DNA of 64,000 bases from Onthophagus taurus (lineage: Eukaryota > Arthropoda > Insecta > Coleoptera > Scarabaeidae): NCBI RefSeq assembly GCF_036711975.1, contig NC_091968.1, forward strand, positions 1,922,001 to 1,986,000, given 5' to 3'. Under the pieces are notes generated by a model. The model was not told where the DNA came from. It saw only the letters and a program-made list of their open reading frames with translations, and did not search any database. Positions within the stretch are counted from its first letter, which is position 1; each line of letters starts with the position of its first letter. The translations under genes and the position numbers were made by a program. Positions 11,546 to 22,683 of the stretch are shown in pieces.

Positions 11546-12070
11546 TACAGGGTGTCTCAGCGATTAGACGTTTCTAGGGTTCTGGCCAAAATAAAAATTT
11601 GAGAATTTAGACGTAAGTATTATCAATTACGTTCGTTGTATAAATGTTAAGCCGTTCTCGACATCTAAACATACTCCATCATATTGCTCAAGCATGTTCT
11701 GAATCCTAAATTGATATCGCAAAAATCGAGTGTTCTCTGAGTTTTTGAATCTGCTGGAGTAGATTTTTCTGGAAAAATTCGAATAACTTGAGAACGGCCG
11801 AATCAAATTGCAAAAAGTAAAGTTATTTATAAACCTTGAAAACAGACAAATCCAAATATGTAAAAATGTACAGGTGTTCCATTTAAAAAAATAAAGTAAG
11901 TGGCGACTTCCGGTATAACCGGAAGTGCTAGAAATCTAAAAAACTAAGGCTAAAAAGTATTTTAGTCGAAGAGAACGTAATTGATAATACTTAAGTCTAA
12001 ATTCTCAAATTTTTATTTTGGCCAGAACCCCAGAAACGTCTAATGACCGGTCTCGCTGGGACAGCCTGTA
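11546..12070. mobile_element. 521-bp Tc1/mariner-type MITE with ~95-bp inverted ends
   Basis: The left end begins CAGGGTGTCTCAGCGATTAG and the right end is its inverted counterpart, ending GGGACAGCCTG. Homology of the arms continues through TCTGGCCAAAATAAAAATTT and a TTATCAATTACGTTC block. TA dinucleotides flank both sides (11546-11547, 12069-12070). There is no coding capacity. A palindromic ACTTCCGGTATAACCGGAAG sits near the middle; a similar motif is at about 1873-1893. Confidence 0.8.
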
Positions 12071-12204
12071 TACAAAGATAATTTACTGCATCTAAAGGCC
12101 AAAATAAAATATTACTTGAAAAACAATCGATTAATGATTATGCTAAAAACAATAAACATCTTAACTTATAAACAACACAACCTATGCAATTTTTAATTAA
12201 TTTA

Positions 12205-15200
12205 ACGTACAATGTGAGAATTAAAATGATGGAATTTTAAAAAATGGTGCTAAGAAAAATTGTTGCTTTCTTAATTCTAAATATATATTCCTTAAGCATT
12301 TTTTTGATAAAATTAATAATTTTTGAAGTAACTTGAAAAATATTACTTTTTATACCAGCATGCAGCGCTATATACTTTATTAACATATATTATACGAAAC
12401 ATTTTTCAATAAAAATGGTATCCTTCGAGTTACAATGAGTTCCATTGAGTCGCATTTAACGTACTATTCAGTGGGAAAATTAAAATGTTGGAATTTCGAA
12501 AAATGCTATTAAGAAAAATTATTACTTTCTTAATTCCAAATAAATATTCCTTAAGCATTTTTTTGATAAAATTAATAATTCTTGAAATAACTTGAAAAAT
12601 ATTACTTTTTATACCAACATGCAGCGCTATCTGGTGGAGATTTCGAATATTTTAGGTAAAAAGTTGATTTTAAAAGAGTTTATTAACAAATATTATACGA
12701 AACATTTTTCAATAAAAATGATATCTTTCGAGTTGCATTGAGTCGCATTTAACGTACTATTCAGTGGGAAAATTAAAATGTTGGAATTTCGAAAAATGCT
12801 ATTAAGAAAAATTATTACTTTCTTAATTCCAAATAAATATTCCTTAAGCATTTTTTTGATAAAATTAATAATTCTTGAAATAACTTGAAAAATATTACTT
12901 TTTATACCAACATGCAGCGCTATCTGGTGGAGATTTCGAATATTTTAGGTAAAAAGTTGATTTTAAAAGAGATTATTAACAAATATTATACGAAACATTT
13001 TTCAATAAAAATGATATCTTTCGAGTTGCATTGAGTCGCATTTAACGTACTATTCAGTGGGAAAATTAAAATGTTGGAATTTCGAAAAATGCTATTAAGA
13101 AAAATTATTACTTTCTTAATTCCAAATAAATATTCCTTAAGCATTTTTTTGATAAAATTAATAATTCTTGAAATAACTTGAAAAATATTACTTTTTATAC
13201 CAACATGCAGCGCTATCTGGTGGAGATTTCGAATATTTTAGGTAAAAAGTTGATTTTAAAAGAGATTATTAACAAATATTATACGAAACATTTTTCAATA
13301 AAAATGATATCTTTCGAGTTGCATTGAGTCGCATTTAACGTACTATTCAGTGGGAAAATTAAAATGTTGGAATTTCGAAAAATGCTATTAAGAAAAATTA
13401 TTACTTTCTTAATTCCAAATAAATATTCCTTAAGCATTTTTTTGATAAAATTAATAATTCTTGAAATAACTTGAAAAATATTACTTTTTATACCAGCATG
13501 CAGTGCTATCTGGTGGAGATTTCGAATATTTTAGGCAAAAAGTTGATTTTAAAAGACTTTATTAACAAATATTATACGAAACATTTTTCAATGAAAATGA
13601 TATCCTTCGAGTTACAATGAGTTCCATTGAGTTGCATTTAACGTACTATTCAGTGGGAAAATTAAAATGTCGGAATTTCGAAAAATGCTATTAAGAAAAA
13701 TTATTACTTTCTTAATTCTAAATAAATATTCATTAAGCATTTTTTTGATAAAATTAATAATTCTTGAAATAACTTGAAAAATATTACTTTATATACCAGC
13801 ATGCAGCGCCATCTGGTGGGGATTTCGAATTTTTTAGGCGAAAAGTTGATTTTAAAAGACTTTATTAACAAATATTATACGAAACATTTTTCAATAAAAA
13901 TGATATCCTTCGAGTTACAATGAGTTCCATTGACTCGCATTTAACGTACTATTCAGTGGGAAAATTAAAATGTTGGAATTTCGAAAAATGCTATTAAGAA
14001 AAATTATTACTTTCTTAATTCCAAATACCTATTCCTTAAGCATTTTTTTGATAAAATTAATAATTTTTGAAATAACTTGAAAAATATTATTTTTTATACC
14101 AGCATGCAGCGCTATCTGGTGAAGATTTCGAATTTTTTAGGCAAAAAGTTGATTTTAAAAGACTTTATTAACAAATATTATACGAAACATTTTTCAATAA
14201 AAATGATATCCTTCGGGTTACAATGAGTTCCATTGAGTCGCATTTAACGTACTATTCAGTGGGAAAATTAAAATGTTGGAATTTCTAAAAATGCTATTAA
14301 GAAAAATTATTACTTTCTTAATTTCAAATAAATATTCCTTAAGCATTTTTTTGATAAAATTAATAATTTTTGAAATAACTTGAAAAATATTACTTTTTAT
14401 ACCAGCATGCAGCGCTATCTGGTGGAGATTTCGAATTTTTTAGGCAAAAAGTTGGTTTTAAAAGATTTTATTAACAAATATTATACGAAACATTTTTCAA
14501 TAAAAATGATATCTTTCGAGTTGCATTGAGTCGCATTTAACGTACTATTCAGTGGGAAAATTAAAATGTTGGAATTTCGAAAAATGCTATTAAGAAAAAT
14601 TATTACTTTCTTAATTCCAAATAAATATTCCTTAAGCATTTTTTTGATAAAATTAATAATTCTTGAAATAACTTGAAAAATATTACTTTTTATACCAACA
14701 TGCAGCGCTATCTGGTGGAGATTTCGAATATTTTAGGTAAAAAGTTGATTTTAAAAGAGATTATTAACAAATATTATACGAAACATTTTTCAATAAAAAT
14801 GATATCTTTCGAGTTGCATTGAGTCGCATTTAACGTACTATTCAGTGGGAAAATTAAAATGTTGGAATTTCGAAAAATGCTATTAAGAAAAATTATTACT
14901 TTCTTAATTCCAAATAAATATTCCTTAAGCATTTTTTTGATAAAATTAATAATTCTTGAAATAACTTGAAAAATATTACTTTTTATACCAGCATGCAGTG
15001 CTATCTGGTGGAGATTTCGAATATTTTAGGCAAAAAGTTGATTTTAAAAGACTTTATTAACAAATATTATACGAAACATTTTTCAATGAAAATGATATCC
15101 TTCGAGTTACAATGAGTTCCATTGAGTTGCATTTAACGTACTATTCAGTGGGAAAATTAAAATGTCGGAATTTCGAAAAATGCTATTAAGAAAAATTATT

Positions 15201-16475
15201 ACTTTCTTAATTCTAAATAAATATTCATTAAGCATTTTTTTGATAAAATTAATAATTCTTGAAATAACTTGAAAAATATTACTTTATATACCAGCATGCA
15301 GCGCCATCTGGTGGGGATTTCGAATTTTTTAGGCGAAAAGTTGATTTTAAAAGACTTTATTAACAAATATTATACGAAACATTTTTCAATAAAAATGATA
15401 TCCTTCGAGTTACAATGAGTTCCATTGACTCGCATTTAACGTACTATTCAGTGGGAAAATTAAAATGTTGGAATTTCGAAAAATGCTATTAAGAAAAATT
15501 ATTACTTTCTTAATTCCAAATACCTATTCCTTAAGCATTTCTTTGATAAAATTAATAATTCTTGAGATAACCTCAAAAATATTACTTTTTATACCAGCAT
15601 GCAGCGCCATCTAGTGGGGATTTCGAATTTTTTAGGCAAAAAGTTGATTTTAAAAGACTTTATTAACAAATATTATACGAAACATTTTTCAATAAAAATG
15701 ATATCGTTCGAGTTACAATAAGTTCCATTGAGTCGCATTTAACGTACTATTCAGTGGGAAAATTAAAATGTTGGAATTTCGAAAAATGCTATTAAGAAAA
15801 ATTATTACTTTCTTAATTCTAAATAAATATTCCTTAAGCATTTTTTTGATAAAATTAATAATTCTTGAAATAACTTGAAAAATATTACTTTTTATACCAG
15901 TATGCAGCGCCATCTGGTGAGGATTTCGAATTTTTTAGGCAAAAAGTTGATTTTAAAAGGCTTTATTAACAAATATTATACGAAACATTTTTCAATAAAA
16001 ATGATATCCTTCGAGTTACAATGAGTTCCATTGAGTCGCATTTAACGTACTATTCAGTGGGAAAATTAAAATGTTGGAATTTCGAAAAATGCTATTAAGA
16101 AAAATTATTACTTTCTTAATTCCAAATACATATTCCTTAAGCATTTTTTTGATTAAATTAATAATTCTTGAAATAACCTCAAAAATATTACTTTTTATAC
16201 CAGCATGCAGCGCCATCTAGTGGAGATTTCGAATTTTTTAGGCAAAAAGTTGGTTTTAAAAGACTTTATTAACAAATATTATACGAAACATTTTTCAATA
16301 AAAATGATATCTTTCGAGTTGCATTGAGTCGCATTTAATGTACTATTCAGTGGGAAAATTAAAATGTTGGAATTTCGAAAAATGCTATTAAGAAAAAATA
16401 TTACTTTCTTAATTCCAAATAAATATTCCTTAAGCATTTTTTTGATTAAATTAATAATTCTTGAGATAACTTCAA
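12205..16475. repeat. Satellite array, 293/303-bp monomers, about 14 units
   Basis: The marker GTGGGAAAATTAAAATG occurs at 12471, 12764, 13057, 13350, 13653, 13956, 14259, 14552, 14845, 15148, 15451, 15754, 16057 and 16350. Spacing is 293 or 303 bp; the longer type has an extra ACAATGAGTTCC-type 10-bp insertion. Private variants (for example CAAATACCTATTCC at 14017 and 15512, or AATGTCGG at 13662 and 15157) recur exactly 1,495 bp apart, showing a five-unit higher-order duplication. The first copy (12205-12470) and the last are diverged or partial. Short open frames within it repeat with the monomer and are not genes. Confidence 0.95.
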
Positions 16476-16637
16476 ATTAATTTCAATGTGTATTGATTAT
16501 GCAAGTAAAAGGTCAACAAATAGAAATTCGCCAAACTTATTGAAATAATAACAACAATCTGGTTTATACAAAGTATGTATAAATTACAATGTACTAGTAT
16601 GTATATGTATACAATAAAATGTTGTTGCTGAGTAGAT
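16476..16637. other. Sequence between satellite and SPH3
   Basis: No protease-domain exon can be found here, which is where SPH3 should continue. It is AT-rich with alternating GTATGTATAAATT-like runs. Confidence 0.6.
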
Positions 16638-17075
16638 TTAGACCTTCCCCGATGTTACATTATGATTTTTTGATCTACCTTTACCAGGTAAAAAGCAACA
16701 ACTTTCCGTAATATGTTCGCATTCATTTTCAAGATCCCTAAAAAGGAAAAGTAATACATTTAATGTTGATTATTGTTCCTTTTCTAATTATTTTACTCAC
16801 TTTATATCTATGTAATTAGTTGCTATATTTCCGTTAGGTAAAACCTCACCCGTAAAAGGATCGCATTTATAGTAAGGAACGCAAATTTTTACTCCTTCTG
16901 TTTTTCCTTCACCACACCTAGCCAATGCGGTCATTCGTGGTATAAGATTTTCAGGCTCTAAATCACCACCCGCAGGAACCCAATGTGGATTGGTTTTGGT
17001 TGTTGGAGACGACGCCAATTCAGAAATAGCGATGATAAATAGGATAGCGTGGAGATTTCGTGGAAATATATACAT
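16638..17075 (-). CDS. Clip-domain-only SPH-like protein (SPH3, truncated)
   Basis: Two exons (16801-17075 and 16638-16737) give 124 aa. The start is the ATG at 17075 ahead of a signal peptide (MYIFPRNLHAILFIIAISEL). Next come the cluster-specific NPHWVPAGG motif and a complete six-Cys clip domain (CGEGK...GVKICVPYYKCDP ... CEHITESCC) split by an intron at the same phase as in the other copies. The frame ends at TAA 18 residues after the last CC, where the others have a linker and protease domain. No protease exon follows before the satellite array. Either a secreted clip-only protein or a gene truncated when the satellite expanded; intact splice sites leave both open. Confidence 0.8.
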
Positions 17076-17273
17076 AGTTGATGATTTCTTGGAAATAAAT
17101 TTATTTAGGTCGTGATGATATCGATGCTTCAATGTCGACTGGCCAAGATTCAAATTTAGCTAGAAATCTTTTCTTATCGTGACCTTTCTAACTGCAATTA
17201 TCAAATAATAACGTTGTTTTTGTTGTGATAAGTAAAGGAATCAATCAATTGATTCAATAATAATTTTACATTA

Positions 17274-20200
17274 TACATATTGTGGGCACCACCACACAAT
17301 GTGGGCAAGCACCAACACAAATGAAAGAGGTGAGTTACTTTTTGACTACCAATTAGGGGAGGGGCTTACTGTTAATAATGTAGGCGCCAAACCAACCTTT
17401 GTTACCAGAAATAGAGCAGAGGTACTTGACATTACGTTCAGCTCAATTATATTAAGCTCTAAGATAACCTCCTGGAGGGTATCCTCTGAACCGTCGTGTT
17501 CAGACCAGACATATTCAATTTAAAATTGATCTAGGGATGAAATCGGACTGTACGTACCGTAATCCCCGTAGCACTAATTGGGATCTGTTTAAGAGTTGCC
17601 TTGCAGATAACCTAATTAGTGTTATCGCAACCGTTAGGAACTGTGATCAGGTTGAAATAGCCACGGAGCAGATCTCTGTGGCAATTCGCTCTGCATATCA
17701 CAGTAGCAGTCCACTGAAGGTGAAAAGTAGTAATCGGGGCACACCCTGGTGGAACGAATCTCTTAGCTCCGAAAGACAAGAGGTCCGAAAGCTTTTCAAC
17801 CGGGCCAAGACATTAGGTGAATGGGAAAAATATAAACAAGCTCTAACGAATTACACCAAAAACATACGTAAGGCAAAAAGAGAGTCATGGAGGAGGTTCT
17901 GTGAGGGAGTGAAAGACACACCCAGCAGTGCAAGAATTCACAAGATTCTCGCTAGAGATCCGGCACTACCCCTGGGATCACTTAGGCGGCCTGATAGTAG
18001 TTTTACGGACTCTAGCAGAGCCTCGTTGGAGCTTCTCATGCAGACTCATTTCCCAGGAAGCCTGATGATGAGGGCCGATAATGCCACAGCGGGCTATTCC
18101 TGCAAGGCAAAGCGCCCCTCAAATACGGATTGGAGTGTGGCTAGAAAAGTCGACACTTACACATCTGTGGACCAGGCAATTCAAACGTTTAAGCCGTTCA
18201 AATCGCCTGGAGAAGACAATATCTTTCCTGCTTTGTTACAGCAGGGGAGGTCTTTGTTGTTGCCAATTTTGGTAAAAATTTTCAGAGCGAGTGTCGCCTG
18301 GAAATATGTGCCGGCAGAATGGACTAATGTACGGGTATCTTATATACCCAAAGCGGGCCGTTCGGTCCCTACTCCTAATGCCTTTCGACCCATCAGCCTA
18401 ACGTCATTTCTGCTGAAAACCCTTGAAAAAGTTCTGGAACGGTATATCCGTACGGTGCCATTGGTATCTGGTCCACTGAGTCGCCACCAGTATGCTTATC
18501 AAGCGGGAAAATCAGCAGAATTGGCTCTACACAACTTAGTTAGTAGAGTATCCAGGACGCTGCAGGTCTTGGTTTGTGCGTTTCTGGATATAGAGGGAGC
18601 GTTCAACAACGCAATACCACAATCTCTTGAAAGAGCTGCTCTTGACAGGGGAGTGGAAGCAACTAGAGCGGGTTGGATCCGCCATATGCTTGATAGTAGA
18701 ATAGTTTCTACTTCACTTCACGGTGATACGATACGCTTCAGGCCGGGAGGTGGCTGCCCGCAGGGAGGGGTGTTATCTCCCCTGCTTTGGTCCCTTCTAG
18801 TTGACGATCTGATTGCGATAGTCGAAGCCGTTGGTGTGGAAATACAAGCTTATGCTGATGACATTGTCGTTATGGTCAAAGGAACCTGTTTGCCGAGGAT
18901 ATCTAAAGTCCTCCAGGTGACCCTAGATACCATTTGCGCTTGGTGTAAGGGAGAGAACCTCTCAATAAACCCGCAAAAGACAATTGTTATGCCCTTCACC
19001 AGGAAGCGAAAGTTGGATGGACTAATCCGCCCAACTATCCAAGGTGAAGAAATTCCTTTCTCAAAGGAAGTCAAATATCTAGGAGTAATCCTAGACAAAA
19101 CCCTGTCATGGAATAGACATTTGCAGGGAGTTTTGCACAAAGCTAGACTATCCTTGTGGACTTGTCGCAGTCTTTGTGGAAAAAATTGGGGTTTTACCCC
19201 TGAAAGACTGTACTGGCTCTATGTGACTGTGGTTAGACCTATGATCACATACGGAGCAGCAGCCTGGTATAGGAAAGTCCGACAGACTTCAGTTATCAGT
19301 AAACTTTCACGAATTCAACGAGTAGCTGGATTGGCAATCTCTGGTGCGATAGGCACAACGCCAACTCTAGCAATGGAGGTTCTGCTTGGCCAATCTCCTC
19401 TGCATTTGCATATAGAGAAAGTGGCTAGAACAACCATTTACAGATTTAAGCAATATGCTCAAAACTGTTCCGACATTTCCTACCAATGGACTGCGGAAGA
19501 CATTATAAGCACTGATACTGTGCTATCAATGCCGTCAGATTTGGCGGTATCACTATCAGTGATTAATGCTCGATAGCAGATTGTACTGCCTGAGCGGCAG
19601 TCCTGGATCGAAAATGAAAATTCTCTGGTTCGGGCAGACATTTGCTTGTACACAGATGGATCAAAAACGCCTGAAGGGGTAGGAGCAGGAGTATACTGCC
19701 AGACACCTCGAATTAAGCAAGCCTACAGCCTGGGTACGTACTGTACTGTATTCCAGGCGGAAGTATTTGCTATTGACATGGGTGCTAAAATCCTCTCTGA
19801 AAGAGGGGTGAAGAACATGACAGTACGAATTTTCTCAGACAGTCAAGCCGCTCTCCAGGCGCTGCAAGCCGTGAAAACGGTGTCGGCTCTGGTTAATGAT
19901 TGTAAGAGAACATTAAACACACTGAGTTGTGATAACAGAGTCTCTCTGATCTGGGTCCCGGGTCACTCTGGTGTTGCTGGCAATGAAGCGGCAGATAAGC
20001 TAGCACGAGATGGCAGCGCTGAAGCGTTTGTGGGACCGGAACCAGCAGTTGGGGTATCATTTGCGATGGCCAAATATAGGATTGGACTGTGGGCTGAAGA
20101 GAGACTTCGCCTACTGTGGACCAGTTCTCCTGGAATGAGACATGCTAAGGTGTTTATTAACATCGCCACTGTCAAACCCGGGAATATTTTAGGACTTGCC

Positions 20201-20590
20201 CGTAGTAGCATAAAAGTTCTAATGGGTGTTTTTACTGGGCACTGTCGATTAAAAGCACACCTCAACTTGTTGGGTTTAGCCGACGATGTTGAATGCCGAC
20301 TATGTGCGGAGGAAGCGGAGACGGTTGAGCATGTTTTATGCCACTGCCCTGCCGTTAACCGTATCAGATTCTCGATTTTTGGGTCGCAGTTTATCTCCTC
20401 AAAAGATCTGAATGACCTTTCGCCGAGCAAGGTATTAATGTTCGTTAAGAGCATTGGACTGCACGGTGAAATTTGATAACGATATCTATCGGGGTACAAT
20501 AGATCCTTAGGGTCGCGGTGCAAGGTTGGTTGGTCCGCCTACCCGATATGTATTCTATGTAATGTAATGTAATGTAATGTACATATTGTG
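17274..20590 (+). mobile_element. RNase H-bearing LINE (I/LOA-like), nearly intact, 5'-truncated
   Basis: The element (17285-20579) is flanked by an 11-bp duplication TACATATTGTG (17274-17284 and 20580-20590). It starts inside the endonuclease domain, contains one long RT frame and an RNase H domain, and ends in a (TAATG)n tail at about 20555-20579. The intact duplication and few frame breaks point to a recent insertion, upstream of SPH3 and downstream of SPH4. The I/LOA-like assignment rests on the RNase H domain plus the C-terminal CRLC...H..C motif. Confidence 0.9.
17299..20476 (+). pseudogene. LINE ORF2: endonuclease end, reverse transcriptase, RNase H
   Basis: 17299-17523 encodes the endonuclease C-terminus (EGLTVNNVGAKPTFVT, DITFSS). 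A frame shift near 17523 leads to the long frame 17537-19576 (679 aa) with RT motifs: AFRPISLTSFLLKTLEKVLE, AFLDIEGAFNN, PQGGVLSPLLW and YADDIVVM, then KYLGVILD. The frame ends at a single TAG (19574-19576). The same frame reopens as RNase H at 19646-20476: YTDGSK, QAEVFAI, FSDSQAAL and WVPGHSGVAGNEAADKLA, all catalytic acidic residues present, then a CRLCAEEAETVEHVLCHC zinc motif. Only the truncation, one frameshift and one stop separate it from an intact ORF2. Confidence 0.9.
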
Positions 20591-20837
20591 ACAAACGCTT
20601 GATAGACAAATCACACAACAGCTATAGAACTAACCATGATGATGATGTTAAATAAAAAAGACAAAATCAAAGCTTTCTCTTTGTATTGTATTTTATTTTC
20701 ATTCAGATTACATAAAAGCAAAACAAAAAAATGTTTTTGTTATACAAGTCTTGTGAATATGATAATAGATGGCGTTAATGAAGCGTCGTGTGATTGGCTA
20801 GTTTCCTTCACGATACTTTAATTAATTTTTTGTTATT

Positions 20838-22324
20838 TCATCGTGCGTAAGTAATTGAGTCATAACCCATCATTGATATTTTGTCATCTATCCAATGTCT
20901 AGCCCTGGCTATGTTGGCGTAAGCTCGCGGTCCATTACCGCAAGTGAGTCCTCCTATTAAAATACCGACCTGAATATATCTGTTCTTGTTATGTGGATCT
21001 GGACAAATTAATGGAGTCCCAGGATCGCCCTAAAATATAAAATCAAAAAAATTTTGTTTTAATTTAACAAACAAAAATTAGTCCTTATTACAATGCAATT
21101 TTCCGAAGTATATCCTCCAGCACAAACCATCGATTCGGGAAGGAGATAATCAGGGCCATATTGATTTGCACGAAATTGTTGTTGGCAAATATCCCGGGGA
21201 ACAATTGGGAGTTCAAGTTTTTTTAAAATGTTTGAATTTAATGTACGATCTGGAAAATGATTAAGATTTATTTTAATGTTAAAAGAGAAAAGTACTTACT
21301 ATTAAAGCGATCTTGTCCCCATTCGGTGATGAAGCAATTCCTTGATTCAATATGTTGTTTATGTAATGGCAAACATATCGTTTGTATATTTTTAGCCGGA
21401 GCAAAAATGTTGTCAAGGAAAATTAAGGCGAAATTATTTGCTCCAGTGTTTGGATCGTAATTTTCATGGATAATTATTTTTGTAACCCCGCGTTCTTGTG
21501 TTGGATAAATTTCTTGTTCTGATAAACTATCCCATTCGCCAGCCAAAACTTTTAATTGATTTGGTTTATCTATGTACTGTTGCACACAATAACTAGCAGT
21601 TAAAACAACCCCCGGATGGATTAGCGAACCACTACAATCCAAGGCAGACTCATTTAAGATTGGGTTATACTGGGTTTTAACAATTGCAATAACCCACGGG
21701 AACTCCCCGTATTGAGCTTCATCATTTTTAACTGTTATAGAAGAATTGAGACCTTGATAATTCCTTTTTCCACAATAACTAATTGATATTTCAGTTGGTT
21801 TATTAGTTGTTGGTGTAGGTGTAGTTAGTTGAAAAGTATTTGAATTAGTTGTACTCGAATTACTCGTAGTTGGTTTAATCGTAGTTGGATTTGGGGGATA
21901 TAAAAAGCAACAAGTATCCATGAGATTATTACATTCCGTTTCCAAATCGCTTAAATAGTTAATATTAATTATTTAGCCAAATTTGCCAAAAAAGCACTCA
22001 CCCTTTATCAACTTCGTGTACACTAGTAAGTTGTACATAAACCTGAGGGTCTTTAACCGCTTTCGTAGCTGGATCACATTCATCATAACGTACACAAATC
22101 TTTATGCCTCTCGATCCCCCTTCACCGCATCTTGGCACCGCTTTCACTACCGGTAAGGGGGTTGTACTGACTAAAGTGAAATTTTCAGGAACCCAATGCG
22201 GGTTTTCGTTGTTGAATACAGCATTAACGTAAGTGTGAATGGCTTTAAAATCTTTTTCCACGAGTTGACCACGAACCAAAATAAAAAATACGTTTATTAG
22301 AAAAATGCTTGAAAAAATTGTCAT
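20838..22324 (-). CDS. Clip-domain serine protease homologue 4, all three triad residues lost
   Basis: Four exons (22002-22324, 21300-21949, 21092-21249, 20838-21029) give 440 aa. Signal peptide MTIFSSIFLINVFFILV, then NPHWVPENF, the clip domain (CGEGGSRGIKICVRYDECDP ... CNNLMDTCC), a Thr-rich linker with GKRNYQGL, and a protease-like domain. The intron present in SPH1, SPH2 and SPH5 after the His motif is missing, so two exons are fused. His is Tyr (TASYC), Asp is Asn (ANNFALI) and Ser is Pro (GDPGTP). Other conserved positions have also drifted (TEWG for GGWG, ILIGGLTC for IVAWGIGC). It is the most diverged full-length copy, but the frame and splice sites are intact, so it is probably still expressed as a cofactor-type or novel binding protein. 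Confidence 0.88.
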
Positions 22325-22584
22325 CTTTGATGATTTCGTCTCGGCGGTTTGATATCGAATGAGGTTTTAAATTAACCCGTTCTCTCTTCGAATCCTTTTT
22401 ATTTGTATTTTAAAGGAAACCAATTAAGTTAAATAACTTACAAGATGACCACGTCGCAAACTGGTTGAAGCTCCACCAGGTTTTAATTATTTTCAGAAAA
22501 CATTTTCATTATTTTTAAAACTGACGCCTTTTTTATTATCAGTTTATTAAACCAATTTACATGGAGATTCTTAAATCATAACAA

Positions 22585-22683
22585 ATTGCGAGCGAATAGT
22601 CAACGACCGGATTATAATCTTTACCAAGGGAATTGACCGAAGCGGGATTCCCCGTTCGTGTTACCTGTACTCACAAAGTCAAG
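22585..22683 (-). pseudogene. Relic of an SPH exon 2 (SPH5-like)
   Basis: Plus-strand GATTCCCCGTTCGTGTTACC at about 22648-22667 aligns with CTTCCCCGTTCGTGTTACCC in SPH5 exon 2 (29485-29505). Flanking blocks GCGAGCGAATAGTCAACGAC / CGGATTATAAT and AAAGTCAAGGTCGTTT line up in the same order. About 24 bp of the exon are deleted and stops appear, so it is a dead fragment in the same orientation as the cluster. Confidence 0.75.

Noticed and set aside
15713-16216. Two 66-codon open frames with nearly identical products on the minus strand
   Set aside because: They recur with the 303-bp satellite monomer, have no start context or codon bias, and are by-products of the repeat.
12205-16475. CRISPR-like regular repeats
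   Set aside because: Monomers of ~300 bp are directly adjacent without spacers, and the genome is eukaryotic; this is a satellite.
16476-16637. Missing protease exons of SPH3
   Set aside because: Searched for TAAHC-, GGWG- and GDxGxP-type motifs on the minus strand up to and through the satellite; none found.
19963-20523. 186-codon minus-strand frame
   Set aside because: It is the shadow of the RNase H domain of the plus-strand LINE.
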